A stretch of DNA of 64,000 nucleotides, taken from positions 16,836 to 80,835 of the forward strand of contig JAZOWC010000053.1 of assembly GCA_045658985.1 (NCBI GenBank), read 5' to 3'. The stretch is from RGIG3513 sp045658985 (lineage in GTDB: Bacteria > Bacillota > Clostridia > Oscillospirales > Butyricicoccaceae). The notes below the pieces were generated by a model that saw only the letters and a list, made by a program, of their open reading frames with translations, was not told where the DNA came from and made no database searches. Below, in pieces: positions 33,183-41,426 of this stretch. Position 1 is the stretch's first letter. Each line of letters opens with the position of its first letter. Position numbers and translations under genes: made by a program.

Positions 33183-33197
33183 AGCTTCCTCCTGATC

Positions 33198-34775
33198 TCA
33201 CGCGTTTCTCAGCAGATTTTTGCCGTTGCGGATATTGGTGACACTGCCGTCTTGTACGGCGACCTCGCCGAGAACAAAAACGTATTTTATGCCCTCGCCT
33301 ACAAGGGTAGGATTGACGTAGTCGGCTTTGTCAATGATGGTTGCAGGGTCAAAAAGCACCATGTCGGCGTCGAAGCCCTCACGCAGCAGACCTTTGTTTT
33401 TCAGATGATGTACGGCGGCGGGCATAGCTGTGATCTTGCGTATGGCCTCGGGGAGAGAGACGATCTTTCTGTCGCGGCAATAGTGTCCCAAAAACTTGGT
33501 AAACGTACCAAATGCTCTGGGGTGCAGTCCTGATGCCACGGGTGAGTAGAGCCCGTCGGTACCAACCATGGCTCTGGGAGAGGAGAGAGCGGTCTCTACA
33601 TCATCCTCGCACATTCTGTGGTAGATGCCGTTGGCTGTATTCCTGTCCTCAATCAGGATATCAAACAGCACCTCGCAGGCATCTGTGCCTTGCTCATGTG
33701 CAATATCGGGGAGAAATCTGCCGGTGTACTCGGGGTGCGTGCCCGATGATCCGACCATTGTATCTGAGAGATAGGTGTCGGGGTCCTGTCCCTGCAGGAC
33801 CCGTTCTTTGATCAGCGGGCGTGTGGCGGGATCCTTGAGCATATCAAGCATCTTGTCCAGTCCGAGGGCATGCATGTCCTGGGGAATAAATCTGCCCAAA
33901 GTAGTGGAGGATGCGGTGTAGGGATAGACATCATAGAATACGTCGAGGCCCTCGTTTGCGGCGTTGTCAACTAGCTCGATTATTTTGTTAATCTTGCCCC
34001 AATTTTGCTTGAAAATTGCCTTCTGATGGGACAGGATGAGTCGTACTCCGGTGCGCCTTGCCACCTCAATCATTTCTTCGGTGGATTCGATCAGCTGATC
34101 CCCGTCGTTGCGTATATGTGCGCTGACGTTACCGCCGTATTCTGCTACAACGCGGCTGAGAGTGACCATTTCTTCGGTATCTGCATAACTGCTGGGCGGA
34201 TAAATAAGACCAAAAGTCAGACCCAAAGCACCGTTCTCCATACATTCACGAAGTCTGGCACACATCTCTGCCATCTGCTCTTCGGTAGGTTTTTGGCTGC
34301 TGTAGCCCATAACGGCGGCACGGAGAGCGCCGTGGCCGACATTATATGCCGCGTGGTGTCCTAGAGGTACATCCGACGTGCGTAGAAAAGCCTCAAAAGT
34401 ACCACGTGCATCCACAGATGGGTCAAAGTCTTTGCCGCCGACAGTGTCCATTACACGTACGAGATCCTGCTCGAAACCTTTGCCGGAGGGGAAAGGACTC
34501 TGACCGCACTGACCTGCGACAACGGTTGTGATGCCCTGTATCAGGTTGTTCCATCCGCTTGGATCCATAGTCATAAAACAGTCAAAATGACTGTGTGCAT
34601 CAATGAATCCCGGGGATAAAAACAGACCTTCTGCATTGACGGTATTCTTGGCGGAAGCATTTATGTTTTTGGCGATCAGCGCAATTTTACCGTCCTTGAC
34701 TGCAACGTCTGATATATAGTGAGGAGTAGCCGTACCGTCGAGTATGGCGGCATTTTTAATGAGTAAATCGTACAT
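33198..34775 (-). CDS. N-acyl-D-amino-acid deacylase (D-aminoacylase)
   Basis: A 525-residue amidohydrolase-superfamily enzyme. The small beta domain starts MYDLLIKNAAILDG; the metal site has AHSHFD (60-65). AGQCGQSP carries the cysteine that binds zinc in characterised D-aminoacylases, and later SAHIRNDGD, SHQKA and GTDGLYSPV (with the catalytic Asp) follow. It releases D-amino acids from N-acyl forms, such as those from peptidoglycan turnover or foods. There is no signal peptide. A GGAGG site lies upstream of the ATG, behind a TTGTGT-17-TATAAT extended promoter. It heads the operon with ung, nitroreductase and NUDIX genes and diverges from cotJA. Confidence 0.93.
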   Translation of the reverse strand: MYDLLIKNAAILDGTATPHYISDVAVKDGKIALIAKNINASAKNTVNAEGLFLSPGFIDAHSHFDCFMTMDPSGWNNLIQGITTVVAGQCGQSPFPSGKGFEQDLVRVMDTVGGKDFDPSVDARGTFEAFLRTSDVPLGHHAAYNVGHGALRAAVMGYSSQKPTEEQMAEMCARLRECMENGALGLTFGLIYPPSSYADTEEMVTLSRVVAEYGGNVSAHIRNDGDQLIESTEEMIEVARRTGVRLILSHQKAIFKQNWGKINKIIELVDNAANEGLDVFYDVYPYTASSTTLGRFIPQDMHALGLDKMLDMLKDPATRPLIKERVLQGQDPDTYLSDTMVGSSGTHPEYTGRFLPDIAHEQGTDACEVLFDILIEDRNTANGIYHRMCEDDVETALSSPRAMVGTDGLYSPVASGLHPRAFGTFTKFLGHYCRDRKIVSLPEAIRKITAMPAAVHHLKNKGLLREGFDADMVLFDPATIIDKADYVNPTLVGEGIKYVFVLGEVAVQDGSVTNIRNGKNLLRNA

Positions 34776-34813
34776 GGGAATGCATCCTCCGTATCATGGG
34801 TTTATTTTTACTA

Positions 34814-34842
34814 ATTATAGCACGCATGTTTGTCAAACACAA
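34814..34842 (-). promoter_or_regulatory. Promoter of the D-aminoacylase-ung operon
   Basis: Minus-strand TTGTGT (34837-34842), 17-base spacer ending TGC, TATAAT (34814-34819): a sigma-A type promoter with an extended -10. Confidence 0.6.
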
Positions 34843-34904
34843 TTATTCTTTTTAACGCATATGCTGTATCAGGCGGATTTACCGCGAGAAAGGAGAATCC
34901 ATCA

Positions 34905-35138
34905 TTGACTAATAGATATCAACCCTATAGGTTCAACAGATGTTCAGGACAGACAAATGGTGCGAGCGGCAGGATAGCGCCGTATAGTGAAATGACTTTA
35001 CAGGAGCTGCCGAATCTTGCATTGGCTATGGCTTATGTGCCTTGGCAAAGCTGGTCGGAGACCTATGATGCGCAGAGAGCGCTGTGCAGGGGAACTATAT
35101 TCCCACAGCTGGATCTGCCCTTTGGATACGGAGGCTGA
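34905..35138 (+). CDS. cotJA: Spore coat associated protein CotJA
   Basis: A 77-residue protein recognised by the LAMAYVPWQSW motif (about 47-57) followed by YDAQRALCRGTIFPQLDLPF, the core of the CotJA family. The start is a TTG at 34905, nine bases after AAAGGAG (34889-34895); an open frame further up lacks any ribosome binding site. CotJA is needed to put CotJC into the spore coat. It is first in a cotJA-cotJB-cotJC operon that in Bacillus is transcribed in the mother cell by sigma-E; no clear sigma-E promoter could be fixed here. Confidence 0.92.
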   Translation: MTNRYQPYRFNRCSGQTNGASGRIAPYSEMTLQELPNLALAMAYVPWQSWSETYDAQRALCRGTIFPQLDLPFGYGG

Positions 35139-35140
35139 TT

Positions 35141-35392
35141 ATGAACGACAGAGAAGCAAAACTTTTGTCTGTGCAGCAGGCCGACTTTGTGCTGTATGAT
35201 GCGGCACTGTATTTGGACACCCATCCCGAATGCGCTCAAGCACTTGATTATTATAAGAATGCCAAGCTGAACTATCAGCAGGCCGCTAATGAATACGAAG
35301 CCGTATATGGGCCTCTGTCCCGCAGAACTGCAAGCGGGAACGGGTGCTGGAATTGGCTTGCTCAACCGATGCCGTGGGAAAAGGAGGTATGA
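35141..35392 (+). CDS. cotJB: Spore coat protein CotJB
   Basis: An 83-residue protein with the CotJB pattern: LLSVQQADFVLYDAALYLDT (8-27), HPECAQALDYY, and a C-terminal WNWLAQPMPWEKEV. Its role in the coat is not known in detail; it is made together with CotJA and CotJC. The ATG lies two bases after the cotJA stop, with GGAGG overlapping the end of that gene, and cotJC starts three bases after its stop, so the trio is tightly coupled. Confidence 0.93.
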   Translation: MNDREAKLLSVQQADFVLYDAALYLDTHPECAQALDYYKNAKLNYQQAANEYEAVYGPLSRRTASGNGCWNWLAQPMPWEKEV

Positions 35393-35395
35393 GTT

Positions 35396-35992
35396 ATGTG
35401 GGATTATGACAGAAAACTGCAGTATCCGGTCAAGATCAAAAATCCCGATGCCAGAGCCGCCAAGATCATTATTACACAGTATGGCGGCCCTGACGGTGAG
35501 CTTGGCGCATCCATGAGATATCTCTCTCAGCGATATGCTATGCCAAACCGTATGGCCGCAGGCCTGTTGACCGATATAGGCACCGAGGAGCTGGCGCATT
35601 TTGAAATGATTGCCGCTATAGTATATCAGCTTACGCGTGGTCTGAGTATTGATCAGATCAAGGCACAGGGATTTGATGCGTATTTTGTTGACCATACAAC
35701 AGGCATATATACTGTAGCAGCGTCGGGAGACCCGTGGACCGCCACTTATTTCCAGTCAAAAGGCGATGCAATAACCGACCTGCATGAGAACATGGCTGCT
35801 GAGCAAAAGGCAAGAACCACCTACGATAATATCCTGAGGCTTGTTGATGATCCTGATATAATCGAGCCCATCAAGTTCCTGCGCGAACGTGAGATAGTGC
35901 ACTACCAGCGCTTCGGCGAGGCTTTGCGTACCGTTCAGGATCAGCTTGACAGCAGAAATTATTATTTCAGGAACGTTTCTTTCGACAACTGA
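35396..35992 (+). CDS. cotJC: Spore coat protein CotJC, manganese catalase family
   Basis: A 198-residue protein of the manganese catalase family. The four-helix bundle supplies metal ligands such as Glu35 (GELGASMRYL), EELAHFEMI near 64-72, and later ENMAAEQKARTTY and REREIVHYQRF near 158-168, giving the expected Glu/His pairs. It resides in the inner spore coat and probably destroys hydrogen peroxide. AAGGAGG precedes the ATG. The cotJ operon is strong evidence that this organism belongs to a sporulating lineage. Confidence 0.95.
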   Translation: MWDYDRKLQYPVKIKNPDARAAKIIITQYGGPDGELGASMRYLSQRYAMPNRMAAGLLTDIGTEELAHFEMIAAIVYQLTRGLSIDQIKAQGFDAYFVDHTTGIYTVAASGDPWTATYFQSKGDAITDLHENMAAEQKARTTYDNILRLVDDPDIIEPIKFLREREIVHYQRFGEALRTVQDQLDSRNYYFRNVSFDN

Positions 35993-36012
35993 TAACGAGA
36001 GCATAATGAACA

Positions 36013-36055
36013 ACCCAAGCAGGCACATTATATAATGCATGGTGCCTGCTTGGGT
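36013..36055 (+). terminator. Hairpin after the cotJ operon
   Basis: Fourteen-bp stem ACCCAAGCAGGCAC/GTGCCTGCTTGGGT, 15-base loop. The T-run is poor, so termination may be partial. Confidence 0.6.
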
Positions 36056-36070
36056 GTATATATGTTTTGG

Positions 36071-36098
36071 TTGAATTGTTGGTTCTGTGTGATATAAT
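36071..36098 (+). promoter_or_regulatory. Promoter of the unknown gene at 36135
   Basis: TTGAAT (36071-36076), 16-base spacer, TATAAT (36093-36098). Confidence 0.6.
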
Positions 36099-36134
36099 TA
36101 AACCGGATTAATAAAAGGGGAGGAATGCGCGTGC

Positions 36135-36464
36135 ATGGCAAAACACGAGTTCGGAATTATGCAAAAAGACCCACAAAATGGTCAGAGATTTGATGATTAT
36201 GAGCCGGATAAATATGATTGTATATCAGTGGATGATGAGCTTGTCGAGCTTATTTACGGTGCATGTTTGTCATTTGACAGCTTTTGCCATACTGTGGATA
36301 TCCCTATGTCCGGACTCAATTATTGCGGAGTGACACTGATTCCACCCCGATCCCTTGATAGGTTTATATCCGTTGTTTCTGAATATAAGGAATTGGAAGA
36401 TCTTAAAAATCTTCTTACAAATGCCAGAAATAATAACAGATTTATCATTCATTTTGGCATATAA
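36135..36464 (+). CDS. Conserved-looking small acidic protein, unknown function
   Basis: A 109-residue, acidic, soluble protein starting MAKHEFGIMQKDPQNG. There are three cysteines (residues 30, 44, 51 and 64 region) but no metal-binding spacing and no membrane segment. I recall similar openings among unannotated clostridial proteins, but cannot name a domain. The C-terminal half (ISVVSEYKELEDLKNLL) is probably helical. GGGGAGG lies 11 bases before the ATG; a TTGAAT-16-TATAAT promoter and a following terminator make it a single-gene unit. Confidence 0.65.
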   Translation: MAKHEFGIMQKDPQNGQRFDDYEPDKYDCISVDDELVELIYGACLSFDSFCHTVDIPMSGLNYCGVTLIPPRSLDRFISVVSEYKELEDLKNLLTNARNNNRFIIHFGI

Positions 36465-36498
36465 AAAACCGTCCTATGAATCTCATAGGACGGTTTTT
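36464..36498. terminator. Bidirectional terminator between convergent genes
   Basis: Sixteen-bp stem AAAAACCGTCCTATGA and complement with loop ATC; T-tracts on both strands. Confidence 0.92.
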
Positions 36499-36509
36499 GA
36501 ATTTTCGGT

Positions 36510-36941
36510 TTAGTCCATGTACTTGTTGATGAAATCGTCAACAACAGGCAGCTTGATGGTGGACTGCTTGAGAGCCAGAATGCCGAGGATAATATAGGCA
36601 AATCTTCTGACAATATAGAGAATATTGTTCAAAAACTCAAATATTCTGTAGATGACGTTGAATACCTGATAGTTGCGCAGGTAAACGTCAAATACATTGA
36701 GGAAGCTGTCGATAACATCAAGAATATCGGGAATAAGGGAGATAATAAAGGGGAGAACGATAGAAAGCACGGCATAAACAACCAGAGACTTGACGGCCGA
36801 TTTTTTGAGCCAAATGTTTTCTTCGACGATCAGTATGTAGGCAATGATTGCTACGGGGATAAGAATGTTGCCGAAAAGATAGCTGAAATAGAGGGCAGCG
36901 CACAGCAGACCAACAGAAATACCGAGTTTGCTCTTTTGCAT
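36510..36941 (-). CDS. Small membrane protein of unknown function
   Basis: A 143-residue protein with predicted membrane helices at about 7-22, 25-40, 51-70 and 108-124 and a polar, Asn/Tyr-rich middle section. The family is not recognised. AAAGGAG precedes the ATG at 36941, behind a TTGCCA-17-TAATAT promoter that diverges from the clpB control region. No catalytic or binding motif is visible. Its lack of partners gives no functional hint. Confidence 0.7.
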   Translation of the reverse strand: MQKSKLGISVGLLCAALYFSYLFGNILIPVAIIAYILIVEENIWLKKSAVKSLVVYAVLSIVLPFIISLIPDILDVIDSFLNVFDVYLRNYQVFNVIYRIFEFLNNILYIVRRFAYIILGILALKQSTIKLPVVDDFINKYMD

Positions 36942-36974
36942 GTTAAATACTCCTTTGTTTGATTTGTTGGATAT

Positions 36975-37003
36975 ATATTATCACAATATATATGATATGG
37001 CAA
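36975..37003 (-). promoter_or_regulatory. Promoter of the membrane protein gene at 36510
   Basis: Minus-strand TTGCCA (36998-37003), 17-base spacer, TAATAT (36975-36980). Confidence 0.6.
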
Positions 37004-37030
37004 TATTGTTTTTTACGAAATTGTTAATAA

Positions 37031-37057
37031 TTAGCACTCGGCGTGCTGGAGTGCTAA
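37031..37057. promoter_or_regulatory. CIRCE element (HrcA operator)
   Basis: Perfect consensus TTAGCACTC, nine bases, GAGTGCTAA. HrcA repressor binds this site and releases it on heat shock, so clpB here is predicted to be an HrcA target. Confidence 0.95.
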
Positions 37058-37064
37058 AAAACTG

Positions 37065-37093
37065 TTTACATTTGAAAAACTTGGGTGTACAAT
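37065..37093 (+). promoter_or_regulatory. Candidate clpB promoter downstream of CIRCE
   Basis: TTTACA (37065-37070), 17-base spacer, TACAAT (37088-37093). It lies after CIRCE rather than before it, so the operator would sit just upstream of the -35. Confidence 0.55.
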
Positions 37094-37153
37094 AAGCTTG
37101 AAAGTAAACAACCGAGCAGCAAAAATGCTGCAGTGCCTGAAAGGAGGCCAATT

Positions 37154-39745
37154 ATGACATTTGACAAATACACACAAAACGCGCAGGCTGCTATAGCTGA
37201 CAGCCAGAGTATTGCTCTTGAGTACGGTCAGCAGCAACTGGAGGGAGAGCATCTCCACCTTGCTTTGATGCGCCAGAATGACGGAATGATCCCCAAGCTT
37301 CTGGATTATCTCGGAATTGACAAAGCTGCCGTGCAGAGCGATGTTGAGCAGGCTGTCGACAGATTGCCCAAAGTATCGGGCAGCGCATCGCAGTTGTATG
37401 CGGGGAGGCGTTTTTCCAAGCTGATCTCTGATGCTGAGCGTATTGCCGGACAGTTCAAGGACGAGTACGTGTCTGTTGAGCATCTGTACCTTGCTCTGAT
37501 TGACGATATCGGGGGCGGGGACTCAAAGATATTCCGCAAGTTCGGCATTGATAAAGAAAAAATACTTCAGGCTCTCTCGAAAGTTCGCGGCAATCAGCGG
37601 GTGACCAGTCAGAATCCCGAGGACGGATACGAAGCTCTGCAGAAGTACGGCAGAGATCTCGTGGATATGGCGCGGCAGGGCAAGCTTGACCCCGTGATCG
37701 GAAGAGACGCAGAGATACGACATACAATCCAGATCCTCTCGCGCAAGACCAAGAACAATCCCGTTCTTATTGGCGAGCCCGGCGTGGGCAAGACTGCTGT
37801 TGTTGAGGGACTGGCACAGAGAATACTCAATGGCGACGTGCCGGAGAACCTCAAGGACAAAACAGTGTTTGCGCTGGATATGGGAAGTCTTATTGCGGGT
37901 GCCAAATATCGCGGTGAGTTTGAGGAGCGTCTCAAAGCCGTGCTCTCAGAGATCGAAAAGAGCGACGGCAAGATACTGCTGTTCATTGACGAGCTTCATA
38001 ATATTGTTGGAGCGGGCCGCACCGAGGGAAGTATGGACGCGGGCAATCTGCTCAAACCCAAGCTTGCAAGGGGAGAGCTCCACTGTATCGGTGCAACTAC
38101 ACTGGACGAGTACCGCAAGTATATCGAAAAAGATGCCGCTCTTGAACGCCGCTTCCAAAAGGTGCTTATTGACCAGCCTACGGTAGAGGATACTGTATCA
38201 ATTCTGCGTGGTCTCAAGGAGAGGTTTGAGATCCATCACGGTGTTCGGATTACCGACAACGCGCTGATCGCATGTGCAACATTGTCCGACAGGTATATTT
38301 CAGACAGATTTTTGCCGGATAAAGCTATCGATCTTATGGACGAGGCAGCAAGTAAGATTCGTATGGAGATCGACAGTATGCCTGCGGAGCTTGATGAGAT
38401 CAGCCGAAAGATCATGCAGCTTGAGATTGAGAAGCAGGCGCTGAGCAAAGAGACGGACAATGGTTCAAAACAGCGGCTCTCCAATATCGAAAACGAGCTT
38501 GCTGAGCTCAGATCAAGCAGCGATAATATGCGTGTGCAGTGGGAGACCGAGAAAAACGCAATTGCTCACATCAAAGAGCTTCAGCAGCAGATCGAGGATA
38601 CCAAGCATCTTATTGAGGATGCCGAGCGTAATTATGATCTCGAAAAGCTGGCGCAGCTCAAATACGGCGCGCTCCCGGAGCTGGAGAAAAAGCTTGAGAC
38701 AGAGAGAGACAAGACCGAAAAAAGCAAAGAAAACCGACTGCTCAAAGAACAGGTCGGCGAAGAAGAAATTGCTCAGGTCGTATCCAAATGGACGGGAATC
38801 CCTGTGAGCAAGCTTGTGGAGTCGGAAAAAGAAAAGCTGCTCAATCTTGCAGACGTACTGCACAAACGTGTTATCGGACAGGATGAGGCGGTTACAGCCG
38901 TATCTGAGGCAATCCTCAGAGGCAGAGCCGGTATCAAGGACGAAAACCGACCCATAGGTTCGTTTATATTCCTTGGCCCTACGGGTGTGGGCAAAACAGA
39001 GCTTGCCAAGACGCTGACCGAGTCTCTGTTCGATGATGAGCGCAATATGATACGCATTGATATGTCCGAATATATGGAGAAACACTCGGTATCCCGTCTC
39101 GTAGGCGCTCCTCCGGGATACGTGGGATATGATGAGGGCGGACAGCTGACCGAAGCCGTAAGACGCAAGCCGTACAGTGTGGTGCTGTTTGACGAGATCG
39201 AAAAAGCACATCCAGACGTATTCAATATCCTGCTGCAGCTTCTTGATGACGGTCGGCTTACCGATAATCAGGGAAGAACGGTGGATTTTAAGAACACAAT
39301 CGTTATTATGACCTCCAACATCGGCTCGGCATATCTCACGGAGAATATCAAGAGCGATGGAACGGTGGAGGAGAGAGTCAAGGAGCAGGTCAAACAGGAA
39401 CTGCACAGATATTTCAGACCCGAGTTCATAAACAGGGTAGATGATATCGTAGTGTTCTCACCCTTGACCGAATCTCAGATGAGCGGAATTATAGATATCG
39501 CCGTAAAAACTATTGCAAAACGCCTCAAAGAGCGTGATATTGCAATAACACTTACTGACAAGGCGAAAGCCTTTATAGCGACTGCCTCGTATAGCCCCGC
39601 TTTTGGTGCCCGTCCGGTAAAAAGATACCTGCAGAAGAATATCGAAACAGCTGTAGCTGATTTGATAATCAGGGGTACCGTTACAGACGGACAGTGCATC
39701 AAAGTAGACGCTGACGCCGAAAAACTTGTATTCTCGGTCGAATAA
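37154..39745 (+). CDS. clpB: ATP-dependent chaperone ClpB
   Basis: An 863-residue Hsp100 disaggregase that, with DnaK, pulls apart protein aggregates after heat stress. The Clp N-domain (about 1-145) is followed by the first AAA module (GEPGVGKTAVVEG near 206-218, RGEFEERLKAVL), a coiled-coil middle domain (about 400-525) that distinguishes ClpB from ClpC, and a second AAA module (FLGPTGVGKTELAKTL near 605-620, SRLVGAPPGYVGYDEGG). The ATG at 37154 has AAAGGAGGCC upstream; an open frame back to 37085 contains the promoter and ribosome binding site. A perfect CIRCE element upstream points to HrcA control. Confidence 0.97.
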   Translation: MTFDKYTQNAQAAIADSQSIALEYGQQQLEGEHLHLALMRQNDGMIPKLLDYLGIDKAAVQSDVEQAVDRLPKVSGSASQLYAGRRFSKLISDAERIAGQFKDEYVSVEHLYLALIDDIGGGDSKIFRKFGIDKEKILQALSKVRGNQRVTSQNPEDGYEALQKYGRDLVDMARQGKLDPVIGRDAEIRHTIQILSRKTKNNPVLIGEPGVGKTAVVEGLAQRILNGDVPENLKDKTVFALDMGSLIAGAKYRGEFEERLKAVLSEIEKSDGKILLFIDELHNIVGAGRTEGSMDAGNLLKPKLARGELHCIGATTLDEYRKYIEKDAALERRFQKVLIDQPTVEDTVSILRGLKERFEIHHGVRITDNALIACATLSDRYISDRFLPDKAIDLMDEAASKIRMEIDSMPAELDEISRKIMQLEIEKQALSKETDNGSKQRLSNIENELAELRSSSDNMRVQWETEKNAIAHIKELQQQIEDTKHLIEDAERNYDLEKLAQLKYGALPELEKKLETERDKTEKSKENRLLKEQVGEEEIAQVVSKWTGIPVSKLVESEKEKLLNLADVLHKRVIGQDEAVTAVSEAILRGRAGIKDENRPIGSFIFLGPTGVGKTELAKTLTESLFDDERNMIRIDMSEYMEKHSVSRLVGAPPGYVGYDEGGQLTEAVRRKPYSVVLFDEIEKAHPDVFNILLQLLDDGRLTDNQGRTVDFKNTIVIMTSNIGSAYLTENIKSDGTVEERVKEQVKQELHRYFRPEFINRVDDIVVFSPLTESQMSGIIDIAVKTIAKRLKERDIAITLTDKAKAFIATASYSPAFGARPVKRYLQKNIETAVADLIIRGTVTDGQCIKVDADAEKLVFSVE

Positions 39746-39749
39746 AAAT

Positions 39750-39782
39750 ATACCCCCGATTGGTAAATCCAATCGGGGGTAT
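39750..39782. terminator. Bidirectional terminator after clpB
   Basis: Fourteen-bp stem ATACCCCCGATTGG and complement, loop TAAAT, between clpB and the convergent HTH gene. Confidence 0.85.
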
Positions 39783-39801
39783 TAGTATATAAACGGACAA
39801 A

Positions 39802-40428
39802 TCAGAACAAACCGTGATTGTACCTGAACTGTGCGATAAGCACCAATGTCAAACCGACTGCTGTCGAGCATACGATGATAGCTGCAGCCGCTGCTGCGCC
39901 TATCAGTGTCTGGATCACTCCTGCGGATATTAAACCGATGCCTACTATCATCGTTCCGACACCGACAAGTCTGCAGTAGGGCAGTTGATTCTCTTTTGAG
40001 ACTTTGCGTCGGTTATACCAGTGAATTGAGCCTATATTTCCGCGGATATTGTATATTCCGAGAGCTGTTATTATAGCACCCAACCCGAGATTTTGCAGAC
40101 TTCCTCGTAATGGTTCTATAAAAACAAAGGCTAATACAAACAAACCTATCAGACATCCGGATGCAAAGCTTATCAAAATTGTATTTTGCTTGTTTATGGT
40201 TTGGTGTTTTTTGATCTTTACTTCTTCATCGTCTATGTTTGATATGAGATATTCTTCTGAAACGCCAAAATATTCGGCCAACATACGCAGAGACTCGTCG
40301 TTTGGCAATCCCAAGCCGTTTTCCCATTTGGCGACAGCTGATCTGCTGATATGTATATCTGATGCAAGCTGTGACTGTGACACACCTTTGTTTTGCCGAA
40401 GTTCACGCAATCTTGTTGAGAAGTCCAT
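39802..40428 (-). CDS. XRE-type HTH regulator with membrane domain
   Basis: A 208-residue protein. Residues 1-62 form a Cro/cI-type helix-turn-helix (QSQLASDIHISRSAVAKWE, with the usual ENGLGLPNDESL continuation). A short linker leads to about four hydrophobic helices (82-103, 111-126, 150-170 and 177-196). The combination suggests a membrane-tethered transcription regulator that responds to an envelope signal; such proteins are common in clostridia but rarely characterised. AGGAGGTGTTACG precedes the ATG. The upstream neighbour on the same strand is a small lipoprotein gene ending at 40548, which may share its role. Confidence 0.88.
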   Translation of the reverse strand: MDFSTRLRELRQNKGVSQSQLASDIHISRSAVAKWENGLGLPNDESLRMLAEYFGVSEEYLISNIDDEEVKIKKHQTINKQNTILISFASGCLIGLFVLAFVFIEPLRGSLQNLGLGAIITALGIYNIRGNIGSIHWYNRRKVSKENQLPYCRLVGVGTMIVGIGLISAGVIQTLIGAAAAAAIIVCSTAVGLTLVLIAQFRYNHGLF

Positions 40429-40547
40429 CGTAACACCTCCTTTTGTATGATGATTATATCATGATTATCTACAGGTTATATAGGATAGGGTGTTACTTTT
40501 GCGTGCTATTGTGTTACTTTTGGTGTTTTTACTGTGTGTGATATGTT

Positions 40548-41066
40548 TTATTGCTTGAATATACTTAACACAGACTGAAGCTCTGTATCAGTAATCCCAA
40601 TGGTGCAAAGGAGTTCATCGTTGTTTGTAATTTTTACTGTACCGCAGTAACAGATTGCAAATCTGTAATGCCATGGGATCATTTCACGCTCGTTATCAAA
40701 CATATAAATATAAGTTGAGAACTCACATTCGGGATCGTTAGTGTTTGCGTCTTTTCCGTTCATTGCCCCGAATAAAGCTGTTAGAATGTCATGACGGTCG
40801 TTATACATAACGCCATCGGACATTTCTGTAATAGGAACAGTTGAATATACTATGCAGGGGGTTGTTGCGATGCGTTGGAATACAAACTGACCGTTCATAA
40901 TCTCCAGGTTGAACATTGCGTCATAGGGCACGTGATCGTTAAAATGCTCTGGGGGATAGGGGACTGATGAACCGGGTGACACGGGTGGTTCGGTAGTCTG
41001 ATTTCCGCATCCGCATATGCCGAAAATGCATAACGAAATAAGAATGAATGCAACGGTAGTTTTCAT
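40548..41066 (-). CDS. Small lipoprotein of unknown function
   Basis: A 172-residue secreted lipoprotein: signal peptide ending FGICGC, with Cys20 as the lipidated residue, followed by a Pro/Ser/Thr-rich linker (21-40) and a roughly 130-residue domain. The domain is not recognised. It contains cysteines at about 85, 128, 154 and 164 that might pair outside the cell. AGGGGAGGTTG precedes the ATG. It is followed on the same strand by the HTH-membrane regulator gene after a gap of 119 bases, so a link is possible but not shown. Confidence 0.75.
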   Translation of the reverse strand: MKTTVAFILISLCIFGICGCGNQTTEPPVSPGSSVPYPPEHFNDHVPYDAMFNLEIMNGQFVFQRIATTPCIVYSTVPITEMSDGVMYNDRHDILTALFGAMNGKDANTNDPECEFSTYIYMFDNEREMIPWHYRFAICYCGTVKITNNDELLCTIGITDTELQSVLSIFKQ

Positions 41067-41182
41067 TTTAACAACCTCCCCTTAGAATATATGGTGTAAT
41101 ACAATTTAATCATAATTCCATTATATCACAATATCCATATTTTGTCTTTATATATTGGAGTCTGTATGATTTTGAGAAAAAG

Positions 41183-41217
41183 AAAAACTCTTTTGTCAAA
41201 AAGACAAAAGAGTTTTT
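41183..41217 (-). terminator. Terminator after tRNA-Val
   Basis: Fifteen-bp stem AAAAACTCTTTTGTC and complement, loop AAAAA, right after the tRNA on the minus strand, ending in TTTTT. Confidence 0.9.
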
Positions 41218-41218
41218 A

Positions 41219-41295
41219 TGGTGGACCCTAACGGATTCGAACCGCTGACCCTCCGCACGTCAAGCGGATGCTCTAGCCAGCTGAGCTAAGAGTCC
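41219..41295 (-). tRNA. tRNA-Val(GAC)
   Basis: Minus-strand cloverleaf of 77 bases including encoded CCA: acceptor GGACTCT/AGGGTCC, D-arm GCTC/GAGC, anticodon stem TCCGC/GCGGA with loop TTGACGT (anticodon GAC) and T-loop TTCGAAC. It stands alone, with its own TTGACA-18-TATAAT promoter and terminator. Confidence 0.95.
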
Positions 41296-41314
41296 ATTTC
41301 TTTAGCGCCTGTTT

Positions 41315-41344
41315 ATTATAGCTCACATGATGCGCATTTGTCAA
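41315..41344 (-). promoter_or_regulatory. Promoter of tRNA-Val
   Basis: Minus-strand TTGACA (41339-41344), 18-base spacer, TATAAT (41315-41320), 20 bases before the mature 5' end. Confidence 0.8.
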
Positions 41345-41426
41345 TAGTTATTTTTTATTTTTTGCTATTATTTTTTCTGATTCTGTGATATTATAAAAAC
41401 AAAGAAAAAGAAATGGGGTTATTTCT

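Noticed and set aside
37085..37153. Extended ClpB N-terminus
   Set aside because: The segment includes the -10 element and ribosome binding site, and ClpB begins at MTFDKYTQ.
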